Made by a program: the position numbers and the translations under genes | Notes under the pieces: generated by a model | Database searches by the model: none | What the model was told of the DNA's origin: nothing | What the model saw: the letters and a program-made list of their open reading frames with translations, nothing else | Source of the DNA: Mesorhizobium sp. M9A.F.Ca.ET.002.03.1.2 | GTDB taxonomy: Bacteria > Pseudomonadota > Alphaproteobacteria > Rhizobiales > Rhizobiaceae | Direction of reading: 5' to 3' | Length of the DNA stretch: 64,000 nt | NCBI RefSeq assembly: GCF_003952365.1 | Contig: NZ_CP034443.1 | Coordinates: forward strand, 5,697,001 to 5,761,000 | Part shown: piece after piece, positions 43,234 to 52,829 of the stretch | Position numbering within the stretch: the stretch's first letter is position 1 | How the letters are laid out: each line of letters begins with the position of its first letter

Positions 43234-43282
43234 GTGTCAGCAGCCGACCGGACAGCGCTGGAAATTCCCTGCCCTTTCCCAC
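43234..43282. repeat. 47-bp direct repeat, right copy
   Basis: gtcagcagccgaccggacag then cgctggaaattccctgccc, the counterpart of 42550-42598, ends 30 bases before the truncated SRAP gene. Confidence 0.75.
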
Positions 43283-43311
43283 AGGATGCCTGAACATCGC
43301 TGGGGCTCGAC

Positions 43312-43623
43312 ATGTGCAACCTCTACAATCTCACGACCAGCCAGGAGGCGATCCGCCAGTGGACGCGCGCCTTGCGCGACATCCTCGGCAATCTTGAGCC
43401 TTCCATCGACATCTACCCCAACCAGCCCGGCCCGGTGGTGCGCAACGCGCCGGACGGGACGCGCGAGCTTGCCAATCTGCAGGAGCCTTTCAAGAGAATG
43501 CTCTGGTGCCGCACGAAGCCCCCTGCCGCATGGTTCGGCCAGCGCCTTCGGGTAACGAGAGCACATCGCGGACAGCAGCGGTCAGGAAGGCCGGCGCCGC
43601 CTCAATGCCGCTTGAAATACTGA
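43312..43623 (+). pseudogene. truncated SRAP (YedK/HMCES-like) gene
   Basis: The frame starts MCNLYNLTTSQEAIRQWTRA with the catalytic Cys2 of SOS-response-associated peptidases, which crosslink abasic sites in single-stranded DNA. It follows the family to about residue 55 (PVVRNAPDGTRELANL), where RWGMP would be expected, then turns into unrelated sequence and stops at residue 103; full-length members have 200-250. The Glu and His active-site residues are missing. Its 3' end overlaps a real small gene on the other strand. Confidence 0.75.
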
Positions 43624-43751
43624 ACCTCGCGCTCGTGCTTCTCGGCTGCCTCGCGGGTGTCGAAGGTGCCGAGATTGCGTCGCCGGCCGGTCTTTTCATC
43701 CTTCTTGCGCGAATAGAGCCGGTATTTTCCGGATTTGAGTTTTCTGATCAT
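43602..43751 (-). CDS. 49-aa basic protein, conserved small family
   Basis: The peptide MIRKLKSGKYRLYSRKKDEK, then TGRRRNLGTFDTREAAEKHE and a closing REVQYFKRH looks like the N-terminal AP2-like DNA-binding fold of integrases (beta-strands YRLYSRK and NLGTF, helix REAAEKHE). Small stand-alone proteins of this form are common in alphaproteobacteria. A nucleic-acid-binding role is inference. Confidence 0.7.
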   Translation of the reverse strand: MIRKLKSGKYRLYSRKKDEKTGRRRNLGTFDTREAAEKHEREVQYFKRH

Positions 43752-43799
43752 TTGTCTCTCCCTGCAAATAGAGAAAGGGCCCGCCTGGCAACCCCACCC

Positions 43800-44489
43800 C
43801 TACTCGCACTGCCTGCGCGGGCCGCCGGAATAGGGCTGGTAGGTGTTGTCTTCCGGCCGATAGGAGCGGTAGCGGCTCAAGCAATATTGCACGTGGTCGG
43901 GCGAAAGCTGGGCGCCGTCCCATGCGCCCTCATCAGACGGGACGTCGCCATCCATTGACCAGGCGTCGTTCGCCTGGACATAGCTGGCGTCGTCGGCGGT
44001 AAGCGGCGAGATGCCCTCGGCGGCACCGGCCGCGAAGTAGGGCGAGATACAGGGGCGCTGTTGTCCGCTGTAGGATGTGTAGTGGTCGTCGCTTGGCCGG
44101 TAGGAGCGGTAGTGGCTTGCGCACCATTCCACATGGGCGGCAGGCACCGCCTGCTGCTCTTCCGCTGGCGGCTGGATAGAGCCGGTAGCGATGGTGTCGG
44201 GCGCCCAAGCTGCGGCATCGGCAGCTTTCGAGGCGCGATCGACCGGGCGGGCGGGAAGGCGCTCAAGACGCTGCGAAGCAGGGTTCACCGCTCGCGGCTC
44301 CCTCGTCCACAGTTCGGCGACGCTGGAGGCAGGGGCGACCTGGCGTACTGGCTCGGCGGTAAGAAGCCAGGTGGCGAAGGCCAGTCCGCTGGCGAAAACC
44401 GCGAGGGTCAGCCCGAAGCCGCCAACTACCGCCAGTAAAGGTCTCACCTTGCGCTCCTTTGCCCCGTCGTCTCTAAAAATGCGAGGCAT
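43800..44489 (-). CDS. BA14K-like membrane-anchored protein with duplicated motif
   Basis: A 229-residue protein from ATG 44489 (a GTG at 44504 is also possible): one N-terminal span ([20 protein letters not shown]), a Pro/Ala-rich linker, then two copies of the BA14K motif, [20 protein letters not shown] and [20 protein letters not shown], each closed by a second Cys. BA14K proteins were described in Brucella as lectin-like, immunoreactive proteins. Two tandem motifs in one protein suggest internal duplication. It faces the periplasm. Confidence 0.85.
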   Translation of the reverse strand: MPRIFRDDGAKERKVRPLLAVVGGFGLTLAVFASGLAFATWLLTAEPVRQVAPASSVAELWTREPRAVNPASQRLERLPARPVDRASKAADAAAWAPDTIATGSIQPPAEEQQAVPAAHVEWCASHYRSYRPSDDHYTSYSGQQRPCISPYFAAGAAEGISPLTADDASYVQANDAWSMDGDVPSDEGAWDGAQLSPDHVQYCLSRYRSYRPEDNTYQPYSGGPRRQCE

Positions 44490-44552
44490 TGGATCCGGTT
44501 CCACTCATGCGCGGCTGGAGCTTCCGCGCTTAAGGGAAGGTCTCCGTTTCTC

Positions 44553-44590
44553 GAAGGCCCTCTCCGTCTCGGCTTCGCCGAGCCATCAAG
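44553..44590. repeat. fragment of family B palindromic repeat
   Basis: ccctctccgtctcggcttcg then ccgagcca is one arm of the family B element without its partner, directly before the kamA fragment. Confidence 0.7.
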
Positions 44591-44600
44591 CTCGCGGGCC

Positions 44601-44670
44601 CTCCAGCACCTCGACCGTGTCGTTCACGCCTTTCAGGAGAACGCTCCGGTTGAGCAGCACGAAGCCGCCT
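44601..44670 (-). pseudogene. 70-bp internal fragment of kamA
   Basis: Matches 46173-46242, inside kamA, with four mismatches in 70 bases and the same orientation; the minus strand reads GFVLLNRSVLLKGVNDTVEV. It abuts the fic stop codon: the TAG of fic is formed at the junction. It marks one end of the HTH/Fic insertion. Confidence 0.85.
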
Positions 44671-45268
44671 ATTTCGGCGCCCCGACAAACGTCAGCAACG
44701 GGACAATGTCGTGATTGTCAGCGGCGTTGAGGGCCGCGATGTAGGTCGCGCGGCGCCGGTTCATTTTCTGGAGGTTCGCGCCGGCGGTCCAGTCTATGGG
44801 GCCGGCCCCGTAGATCCTGTCGAGCACGACATCGGCCAAGATGCGGGCGTGGCGCCCGTTGCCGTTCGGGAAAGGATGAACCCATACGAGGCGGTGGTGC
44901 AGGCGTACCGCCATCTCGACAGGCTGATAGGTTCCATGATCCGCCCAATAGCGCGCGTCGTCCATCACCGCGCGCAACTCGGTGCCGATCTGGGCCGGAT
45001 CGACGCCGATGTTCTTGCCTGTCTTCCTGAAGCTGCCGGCCCAACTCCAGATCTCGCCAAAGAGGCGGCGGTGGAGCTCGATCGCGAAGTCGTCGGTGAG
45101 GATGCCCTTGCGCCGCATCCTGGCCAGCCAGCGCAGCCCGGATGCGATGTTTGCCTGCTCCAGCTCGTCCAACTGGCCTTGGGTGGTGATGTGCTTGTGC
45201 TTCAGCCCGCCAAGCTCGTTCGGATCGAGAGGCGTCGCGCCTTCGGGATAGTCGAGCCTGACCGCCAT
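44669..45268 (-). CDS. Fic-domain protein (mobile mystery protein B type)
   Basis: A ~200-residue protein with an intact Fic active site HPFPNGNGRHAR (His ~131 counted from ATG 45268; GTG 45280 would overlap the upstream stop). The early GGLKHKHITTQGQLDELEQA and LHRRLFGEIWSWAGSFRKTG match the family found beside an HTH gene and known as mobile mystery protein B. Fic enzymes transfer AMP or other phosphate-containing groups to proteins. The upstream HTH gene overlaps or abuts it, so the pair is probably a toxin/regulator unit. Confidence 0.88.
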   Translation of the reverse strand: MAVRLDYPEGATPLDPNELGGLKHKHITTQGQLDELEQANIASGLRWLARMRRKGILTDDFAIELHRRLFGEIWSWAGSFRKTGKNIGVDPAQIGTELRAVMDDARYWADHGTYQPVEMAVRLHHRLVWVHPFPNGNGRHARILADVVLDRIYGAGPIDWTAGANLQKMNRRRATYIAALNAADNHDIVPLLTFVGAPK

Positions 45269-45276
45269 GCCTGATG

Positions 45277-45735
45277 TCACTTGTCCTGCCAGAAATCGGG
45301 CGGCATTTCGAACATCAGCTCGCGCATGAGGCGCGACACTTCCTGCTCCGTCCGGCTGTCCGATACGGTCTGGTCCTCCAGCGCCATGTGCCCGCTTGCT
45401 ACGCCGACGATCGCCTCCGCCTTTTTTCGCGCCTGCGCGGCGACGATGGTCTCGATGTCAACGGGTGGCTCGAAGGCATAGACGAAGCGGCAGCCCATGG
45501 CTTCGGCAGCGGCCTGCATGGATTTCAGCGTGATGCCGCCATCGAGCTCGGCCCGTTCCGCTTGCGCGATGCGGGCGCGCGTCACCCCCATCCGCCGCGC
45601 AAGCTGCGCGCCGGACATGCCGAGCGCCTTGCGCACCGTGCGGATCCAGCCTTCCGGGCGGATGTGGATATTGCCACCCCGGGCGAGATCCACCGTCGCC
45701 TGGTACTGCTCGCGGACAGCTTGTTTGACACTCAT
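45277..45735 (-). CDS. HTH regulator (mobile mystery protein A type)
   Basis: A 152-residue protein from ATG 45735 with an XRE-type helix-turn-helix: IRTVRKALGMSGAQLARRMG, then VTRARIAQAERAELDGGITL. This is the A partner of the mobile mystery pair, thought to repress its own promoter. A 28-bp AT-rich palindrome lies 60-90 bases upstream of its start. The stop overlaps the possible GTG start of fic. Confidence 0.88.
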   Translation of the reverse strand: MSVKQAVREQYQATVDLARGGNIHIRPEGWIRTVRKALGMSGAQLARRMGVTRARIAQAERAELDGGITLKSMQAAAEAMGCRFVYAFEPPVDIETIVAAQARKKAEAIVGVASGHMALEDQTVSDSRTEQEVSRLMRELMFEMPPDFWQDK

Positions 45736-45749
45736 TGTAAACTCATATA

Positions 45750-45830
45750 TAGACACGATCTATCAAACCGTCATTATATATGTATACAGAATGATCTAAA
45801 ATGTCAATATTTATATTGACATTTTTCAAG
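45750..45830 (-). promoter_or_regulatory. AT-rich promoter with 28-bp perfect palindrome
   Basis: AAAATGTCAATAT (45798-45810) and ATATTGACATTTT (45813-45825) are perfect inverted arms separated by TT. On the minus strand TTGACA in the palindrome is followed 17 bases later by TACATA and then TATAAT, so the palindrome covers the -35 region of the HTH/fic promoter. It is the probable autoregulatory operator. The base composition is far more AT-rich than the surroundings. Confidence 0.7.
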
Positions 45831-45834
45831 GCTT

Positions 45835-45866
45835 CGCGACCCGCGTCGCACAGGCGAGGAACCCAA
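45835..45866. repeat. end fragment of family B repeat
   Basis: gcacaggcgaggaacccaag then cttcaaag is the boundary motif seen at the ends of other family B elements (gcgaggaacccaag). It lies between the HTH/fic promoter and the kamA stop. Confidence 0.6.
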
Positions 45867-45869
45867 GCT

Positions 45870-47069
45870 TCAAAGGTCGCCGACAATCTCCCGATACCCT
45901 CGCACCTCTCCATCCTGCCCGCGAATCCGCCACGTCTCCCCCTCCCGCGCCTCGACATGACACGGCCCAATCGGCACCTTGCCGCCGCCGTCTGGCAGGT
46001 CCAGCACGTAGACGGGGTTGCAGATGCCCGACAGGCGCTGGCGCAGCGCGGAGACCAGCGCCTGGCCTTCGGCGATCGTGGTGCGCCGATGCGCCATGCC
46101 GCGCGCGAGGTCGCCGTGGTGGAGGTAATAGGGTTTGACGCCGAGGCGGTACATCAGCTCGCGGCACAGTTCCTCCAGCACCTCGACCGTATCGTTGACG
46201 CCTTTCAGCAGAACGCTCTGGTTGAGCAGCACGAAGCCGCCTTGCCGCAACGTGCGGCAGGCCGCTTCGGCGGCCGGCGTGATCTCCCGCGCGTGGTTGA
46301 AATGGGTGACGACCGTGACCATCAGCCGGCCCTGCAGGGCTTGAACCAGCCCAGACGTGACGCGCGAGGGCAGCGCGACGGGCACGCGCGTGTGGATGCG
46401 CAGCAGCCGCACATGCCGGATGGCCTCGATGCGGGCGCGGATTTCGGCCAGCGCCTTGTCGGGCAGGGAGAGCGGGTCGCCGCCGGTCAGGATCACCTCG
46501 CGGATTTCCTTGTGAGCCTCGATATAGGCAAAGGCCGGCTCCAGCGCCTCGCGCGAAAAACCGCGGCCGATCGAGGTCAGCGATTCCTTGCGGAAGCAGA
46601 ACCGGCAATAGACCGCGCATTGATAGGTCGGGAACAGCAGGACCCGGTCGGCATGGCGATGCGTCAGTCGCGGCACCGGGCTGAATTCATGGTCGCCGAT
46701 CGGATCGTCGAGCTCGCCTTCCTGCTCGGCCAGTTCCCCCGCCGAAGGGATGACCTGAAGCCGGATGGGATCGGCGGGGTCGTTCCAGTCGATCAGGTCG
46801 AGATAGGCTTTTGGGATGCGCACCTTGTGGCGCGTGGCCGCTTCCTGGGCCGCCGCGCGCTCGGCTGGCGACAGCGGCAACGAATCCAGATCGCGCACAT
46901 GCCGCACGCCCGCGCGAACATCGTCCTGCCACGCGGCGTCGGCGTCCGGGGCGCGCTCGTCACCGGCCGGCATGCTGGCGTCGTCGACAGCCATACTGGC
47001 GTCGTCGACAGCCATACTGGCGTCGTCGACAGCCATACTGGCGTCGGGGATGTCGAGGTGTGAGGTCAT
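45870..47069 (-). CDS. kamA: lysine 2,3-aminomutase (radical SAM, KamA/EpmB family)
   Basis: A 399-residue enzyme with the iron-sulfur motif CAVYCRFC (Cys 151, 155, 158), the SAM-binding EVILTGGDPLSLPD, and LLNQSVLLKGVNDTVEVLEE then KPYYLHHGDLARG, which contact PLP and substrate. It converts L-lysine to beta-lysine, or modifies elongation factor P if it is the EpmB type; no epmA is visible. Residues 10-36 are an ASMAVDD repeat and not part of the family. The length lies between EpmB (~340) and clostridial KamA (~416). ATG 47069 is preferred to upstream frames. Confidence 0.9.
   Translation of the reverse strand: MTSHLDIPDASMAVDDASMAVDDASMAVDDASMPAGDERAPDADAAWQDDVRAGVRHVRDLDSLPLSPAERAAAQEAATRHKVRIPKAYLDLIDWNDPADPIRLQVIPSAGELAEQEGELDDPIGDHEFSPVPRLTHRHADRVLLFPTYQCAVYCRFCFRKESLTSIGRGFSREALEPAFAYIEAHKEIREVILTGGDPLSLPDKALAEIRARIEAIRHVRLLRIHTRVPVALPSRVTSGLVQALQGRLMVTVVTHFNHAREITPAAEAACRTLRQGGFVLLNQSVLLKGVNDTVEVLEELCRELMYRLGVKPYYLHHGDLARGMAHRRTTIAEGQALVSALRQRLSGICNPVYVLDLPDGGGKVPIGPCHVEAREGETWRIRGQDGEVRGYREIVGDL
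46974..47045. repeat. 21-bp tandem repeat in the 5' end of kamA
   Basis: gcgtcgtcgacagccatact, about 3.3 units in tandem, encodes ASMAVDD three times and a variant ASMPAGD. It is in frame, so copy-number change alters only the length of the N-terminal tail. Confidence 0.85.
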
Positions 47070-47184
47070 CGAAGGGCTCCTTGAACGCGCTGGATACAGC
47101 ATTGGAGCCAGGGCTTGAAGGCAATAAGCGTGCTGGGGTGGCACGGACGGGAAGGCTGTGCTCAGCGCCGAACCTGCCGCACCC

Positions 47185-48489
47185 TCAGCGCCCGCGTGAT
47201 CTCCCAACCCGCCCATCCGGCTTCATGATGATCTCGCGATGCGGATAGGGGATGCTTATGCCGTTTTCCCTAAATGTGTCCCACAGCGCCAGCAGCACCT
47301 TGCCGCGCACGTTGGTCAGGCCTTGCTGGGGGTCGTGGATCCAGAAGCGCAGGACGAAGTCGAGCGAGGAGTCGCCGAACTCCGTGAGCCAGCAGACCGG
47401 CCGCCGGTCGGCTTCGACCCGGCCGACGCTCATGGCGGCCGCTATCGCCAGTTCGCTGACCTTGTGCGGGTCGGCGTCGTAGGAGACGCCGAAATTCACG
47501 TCGAGCCGCACGAGGTTGTCGCTGAACGACCAGTTGATGACCCTTTGGGTGATGAAGTCTTCGTTCGGGATCAGGAATTCGCGACCGTCGCGCGTCACCA
47601 CCGAGACGAACCGCGCCCGCAATTCGCGTACCCAGCCGAAGGTGCCTTCGAGCGAAATGGTGTCGCCCGGCTTGATCGACTTGTCGAGAAGGATGATCAT
47701 GCCGGAGACGAAATTCGAGACGACCTTCTGCAGCCCGAAAGCCAGGCCGACGCCGACGGCGCCGGAGAATATCGTCAGCGCCGTCAGGTCGACACCGACG
47801 GAAGACAAAGCGATGGCACCCGCCACCAGCACGAGGCCGATCTTTGCGACCTTGCCGACGAGGACGCGGATCGAGGGCGTCAGCTCTTCGGAGATCCGGA
47901 CGCGTTCATCGATATATTTGCCGACGACCACCGCAAGCCAAACGGTGGCGATCAGCAGCAGCGCCGCTTTCAGCACCATGAGCGCCGAAAGGCGAACCGC
48001 GCCCAAAGGTATTGAGAGGCCGTCCAGGAAAGTCGCGGTCTCGTCATCGATGCCCAGGATGACAAGGGCCGCATAGATCCAGGTAAGCCAGCCAAGAGTG
48101 CGCGCAACGAGGCGGTTGCGGACAATGCGCGACAGCACCGACGCGAACAGCCACGCAAGGGACAGCGAGAGTGCGATATAGATGAAATGGGTCCGGCTTG
48201 GCCAGGTGACGGCGCGCATGAGAACGAGCGCGGCAAGCAGGAAGAGCGTGAACAGGATCCAGTCGGTGCGCCGCAGCAGGGCAACCACGACCCTCAACAG
48301 TCCGGGATGCCCCTTGATCTGGCGTGCCCGGTCCTCCACGAGCGGCTCGATACGCCGCGCCGCGAGCTTCGCGACCAAGAAGAGCACGACGATGATTGCG
48401 GCCTGATAGAAAAACCACGGCGTGACGGCGTAGTCGAACCATCGGCTGGCCCAGGCCAGCGATTCGTCGATGGCGTTGCGAAAATCCAT
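47185..48489 (-). CDS. MscS-family mechanosensitive channel
   Basis: A 434-residue membrane protein from ATG 48489. Several N-terminal spans precede the MscS core: pore helix LTIFSGAVGVGLAFGLQKVV, then SNFVSGMIILLDKSIKPGDT and the beta-domain GTFGWVRELRARFVSVVTRD, GREFLIPNEDFITQRVINWS. It opens under hypo-osmotic membrane tension. The neighbour kamA is on the same strand, 115 bases downstream; no functional link is evident. Confidence 0.9.
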   Translation of the reverse strand: MDFRNAIDESLAWASRWFDYAVTPWFFYQAAIIVVLFLVAKLAARRIEPLVEDRARQIKGHPGLLRVVVALLRRTDWILFTLFLLAALVLMRAVTWPSRTHFIYIALSLSLAWLFASVLSRIVRNRLVARTLGWLTWIYAALVILGIDDETATFLDGLSIPLGAVRLSALMVLKAALLLIATVWLAVVVGKYIDERVRISEELTPSIRVLVGKVAKIGLVLVAGAIALSSVGVDLTALTIFSGAVGVGLAFGLQKVVSNFVSGMIILLDKSIKPGDTISLEGTFGWVRELRARFVSVVTRDGREFLIPNEDFITQRVINWSFSDNLVRLDVNFGVSYDADPHKVSELAIAAAMSVGRVEADRRPVCWLTEFGDSSLDFVLRFWIHDPQQGLTNVRGKVLLALWDTFRENGISIPYPHREIIMKPDGRVGRSRGR

Positions 48490-49010
48490 TTCCACACGAC
48501 CGTTATGGACCGGCGAACAGCACATCCACAATGTCGCCGGCCCTGTGAATGGTCAAGCCGACCATCAAGACGCCTTCCAGCGCCTCCGCTCTGCGCCTCG
48601 GCCCCCCACTCCTGCGCTCGACACCTCAGTATAGCCGCCGCCACAGGTGTGGGTGCCCTCCGGTGCCAGCTCAGCATCCGGTTTGAGAGCACGGCCGGGG
48701 AAGCGGCCGGCCGGAAACATCCGTTGATCCACCGACGGAGATCGCTAACGCAAAACATTAGCTTGCTCTTACATTAGCTTGAGCGTATATAAATAAATGG
48801 CCGGTGATCTACCCCTCCAACCGGTTAGGCTCGGCGCCAGTCCCTCCCCCCTCAGGCTACGACGCCGGGCCGCTCGGGGTTCCGCCCGGTTCCGGGACGC
48901 GCTTTTAAAGTATCCCCGCTGTTCCCTGTCGCGGCACGGCTGAGCAGCGACCTCCTGCCCCCGAAATCGAACGTTTGGGTGACGGGGAGCGACGAGCGCC
49001 GTTGCCCGCC
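48490..49010. other. intergenic stretch with a decayed copy of the ABC-F gene end
   Basis: 48605-48700 resembles the last ~100 bases of the ABC-F gene (tatagccgccgcca, then aggtgtgg and tgccctc are shared, with scattered substitutions). ACATTAGCTTG is repeated at 48757 and 48773 in an AT-rich spot. No intact gene is seen, although a frame antisense to the ABC-F end runs into this stretch. Confidence 0.6.
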
Positions 49011-50633
<1,623 letters not shown>

Positions 50634-50867
50634 GCTTCCACACGAGGCTTCAGGGGAATTTCCCCGGCCTTACGCGATCGGCCGCGCCAGAGGAAGCCCG
50701 CAAATCATGCAGGCCCGCGCCAAATTGCCCCGAACCTGGGCAGGTCAGCCGCCAGAGTTGTTCGCACCCCTCGTGGGGGAGATTGCGCGCTCAGCCAGCA
50801 ACGCCGCATCCAATCTCGCCTGCGTAGGCGCATGACCGAACGCGGCTGCCGGCGCCGATTCCGTCCG

Positions 50868-51638
50868 CTATGAGTTTCGGGGGTCGGCCTGACACTGGGC
50901 GATGGCTCTTGTGGAGTTCATCAACTCGGTACGCACCTTGGAAGGCCGCCGAAGGTTCTGCCAGTAAGCGCCGATACCTTTCATCTCGTGACCGGCGCCA
51001 CCACCAATCATGCCGTCCTCGGCGACGAGCATGGTCACGACCTTGACGCCGCATACGAGATTCCGGTTGGGATCGGTAATGTCGGCCTCCGATTTGAAGC
51101 CGCATCTGTATCTTTGCTCGTCGGCCAGCGAGAGCTGCAGCAGCCCTATGCTGTACCAGCCCAGATCCTCTTCCCAATAGGCCGTAGCGGTGTTGTAGAC
51201 GGATTCCGCACCGGTCAGGTTGACCAACAGCGTGCGCCAGAAAACCGCGCGCCCTTTCCGGTCCTGCAGCATGTAACCGGGGCAGAAGGCACCAACGTCG
51301 GACGGTTCGAGCGCGGTCAACGGTTTGTCGGCGTCGATCAGCGCCGCGAGCTTGCGTGCGACCGTCTTTCTGTCGAACTGCTGCTCCACCGCGCCTTGCG
51401 CATGGAGGCATTTTTTGGCGAAGGCCTGGGCTTGCGGCTGGGTCGTGTGGCGATGAGCTCGCCATTGCGCGGTGCAGGACGGCTTGGCCCGGGCGGCCTG
51501 GGGAGCCATCGGGACCGCACTCTCGATGACGTGAGGGCCAGCACAGCCCTCAATCAGGCCTGCCAGCGTGGCAGACACCACGATCGCCTGCAAAAGCCGC
51601 AAGCACAAAAGACCCTTCAGCCGAGCCGACCCGTACAC
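50868..51638 (-). CDS. putative lipoprotein with lysozyme-like (SLT) domain
   Basis: A ~256-residue protein (GTG 51638; the real start may be further in). The leader AIVVSATLAGLIEGC has a possible lipobox Cys. The body contains LLVNLTGAESVYNTATAYWE with a candidate catalytic Glu, then YSIGLLQLSLADEQRYRCGF and NLVCGVKVVTMLV, which follow the pattern of transglycosylase SLT folds (E...SxGLLQLS...CG). Peptidoglycan cleavage in the periplasm is therefore plausible but unproven. Confidence 0.6.
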   Translation of the reverse strand: MYGSARLKGLLCLRLLQAIVVSATLAGLIEGCAGPHVIESAVPMAPQAARAKPSCTAQWRAHRHTTQPQAQAFAKKCLHAQGAVEQQFDRKTVARKLAALIDADKPLTALEPSDVGAFCPGYMLQDRKGRAVFWRTLLVNLTGAESVYNTATAYWEEDLGWYSIGLLQLSLADEQRYRCGFKSEADITDPNRNLVCGVKVVTMLVAEDGMIGGGAGHEMKGIGAYWQNLRRPSKVRTELMNSTRAIAQCQADPRNS

Positions 51639-51821
51639 TTACACAGCCCCTCTCCTGCCGACTACTCGATGCTTGCGGCAGCCTGCCCGGCCTTTTGGTC
51701 CAACATGCCAGATCAGTGTTGTTCTGTCACCCGATGCCGCCGGTGACTGCATAGGCGCCGGCGGTGCTTCGCCGACCCGACCGGCACCTGTGCTGCCAAG
51801 CCCGGGCCGCGCGGCACCCGC

Positions 51822-52067
51822 CTAAAGGCAGATACCAGTTCCATGGTCGAGCCGGATGCTCGTTTCGGGGGGATCATCTTCTGCGGCTTCCTCGCCGGGC
51901 CCATAGGCCGCCCAGAGGATGTACGCAAAATGTCCAACCTCCAAAATGATTACACCGATAATCGTCCAGCCGAGAGCCTTCCAGACTGAACCCGTTGCCC
52001 AATAAGTCGAGATCGCCAAGACGAACGACATGATGAGCATGCCCACCAGGAACTTCACTACATTCAT
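51822..52067 (-). CDS. SyrA/ExoX-like membrane protein, second copy
   Basis: Eighty-one residues: MNVVKFLVGMLIMSFVLAIS, then GSVWKALGWTIIGVIILEVG and HFAYILWAAYGPGEEAAEDD. It parallels the protein at 33917-34171 (FLVGM, then S/T-TGS-x-W-x-AL-x-WT), with an acidic tail. Small proteins of this family repress or modulate exopolysaccharide production. About 60 bases of leader before ATG 52067 are also conserved between the two genes. Confidence 0.78.
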   Translation of the reverse strand: MNVVKFLVGMLIMSFVLAISTYWATGSVWKALGWTIIGVIILEVGHFAYILWAAYGPGEEAAEDDPPETSIRLDHGTGICL

Positions 52068-52417
52068 GATTTTCAAAGCCGTCCCGGAACTTACAACAGC
52101 CGAGGCGCCTTCCCCTTACCCCAATACTCAATACCCAATAGTCCCAAACCAGCATCCCATTATTTTAGAGATTACGCAAGTACCATGTCGGGTAACGGCT
52201 GCGCCGATGCAACGTCTGGTTGTCCAAGTTGCTTGGGTCCGGTTGTTTCTCGACGCCGCCGACGAGAGCTCGGGATGTTGGCCGGACATTAGGAGCGATG
52301 GCCAGTCCGGAAGGATCCGCTTGGCGTTCCGATTTCGAGGTTTGAACTTAATTGGCGGAACCTCGGATGCTGACGGCAGTTTAGGAAGATAGCCTCAAAC
52401 ACCGAAAGGAGGATAAG
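52068..52417. other. intergenic stretch with conserved exoX-like leader
   Basis: 52068-52125 aligns with the leader at 34172-34225; acgcaagtacc at 52173 matches gcgcaagtgcc at 34263 at a similar distance. The remaining ~200 bases hold no recognisable feature; AAAGGAGG at 52402-52409 is the ribosome site of the next gene. Confidence 0.55.
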
Positions 52418-52765
52418 ATGAAGACGCTAACCGCTATTTTGCTCGCCACCTCTATGATCGGCCTGACCGCCGGCACGGCAAGCGCCAAGTGCCATGACAC
52501 GACCGCATCGATCGACAGCCAGGCCCAGGCGGGTATCTCAAAAGACGGAACGCGTGCGCCGCTTGAAACTGACGCGAATGCCGGTAACAGGGCCGAAGGC
52601 GGCCCGGCCAACAAGGACGCCAACACCATGCCGCTCGCCAACCAGGAAGGCGGCGGGGATAAGAACCTTGCCACGTCGCAGCAGGATACAGAGGCGCAGC
52701 AGGAGGGCGACGAGACCGCGGCGGCCAAGGCCGACGCCGGCAGCGACCCCTGCAAGCCGGACTGA
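52418..52765 (+). CDS. small exported protein, low-complexity, function unknown
   Basis: A 115-residue protein with signal peptide MKTLTAILLATSMIGLTAGT-ASA, then a disordered mature part rich in Asp, Ala, Gln, Glu, Asn and Gly, with two Cys (KCHD near the start, DPCKPD at the end) that could form a disulfide. A strong AAAGGAGG precedes the ATG. Such proteins are common in rhizobial periplasms. No domain is recognised. Confidence 0.75.
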   Translation: MKTLTAILLATSMIGLTAGTASAKCHDTTASIDSQAQAGISKDGTRAPLETDANAGNRAEGGPANKDANTMPLANQEGGGDKNLATSQQDTEAQQEGDETAAAKADAGSDPCKPD

Positions 52766-52829
52766 TGCCGATTGAAAAGCCGGCCGCATATGCCGCCCTG
52801 CATGCCGTGGCACACGGCGAAGCGCGACG

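Noticed and set aside
46974..47045. Short regular repeats considered as a CRISPR array
   Set aside because: Units are contiguous 21-mers without spacers and lie in frame in kamA.
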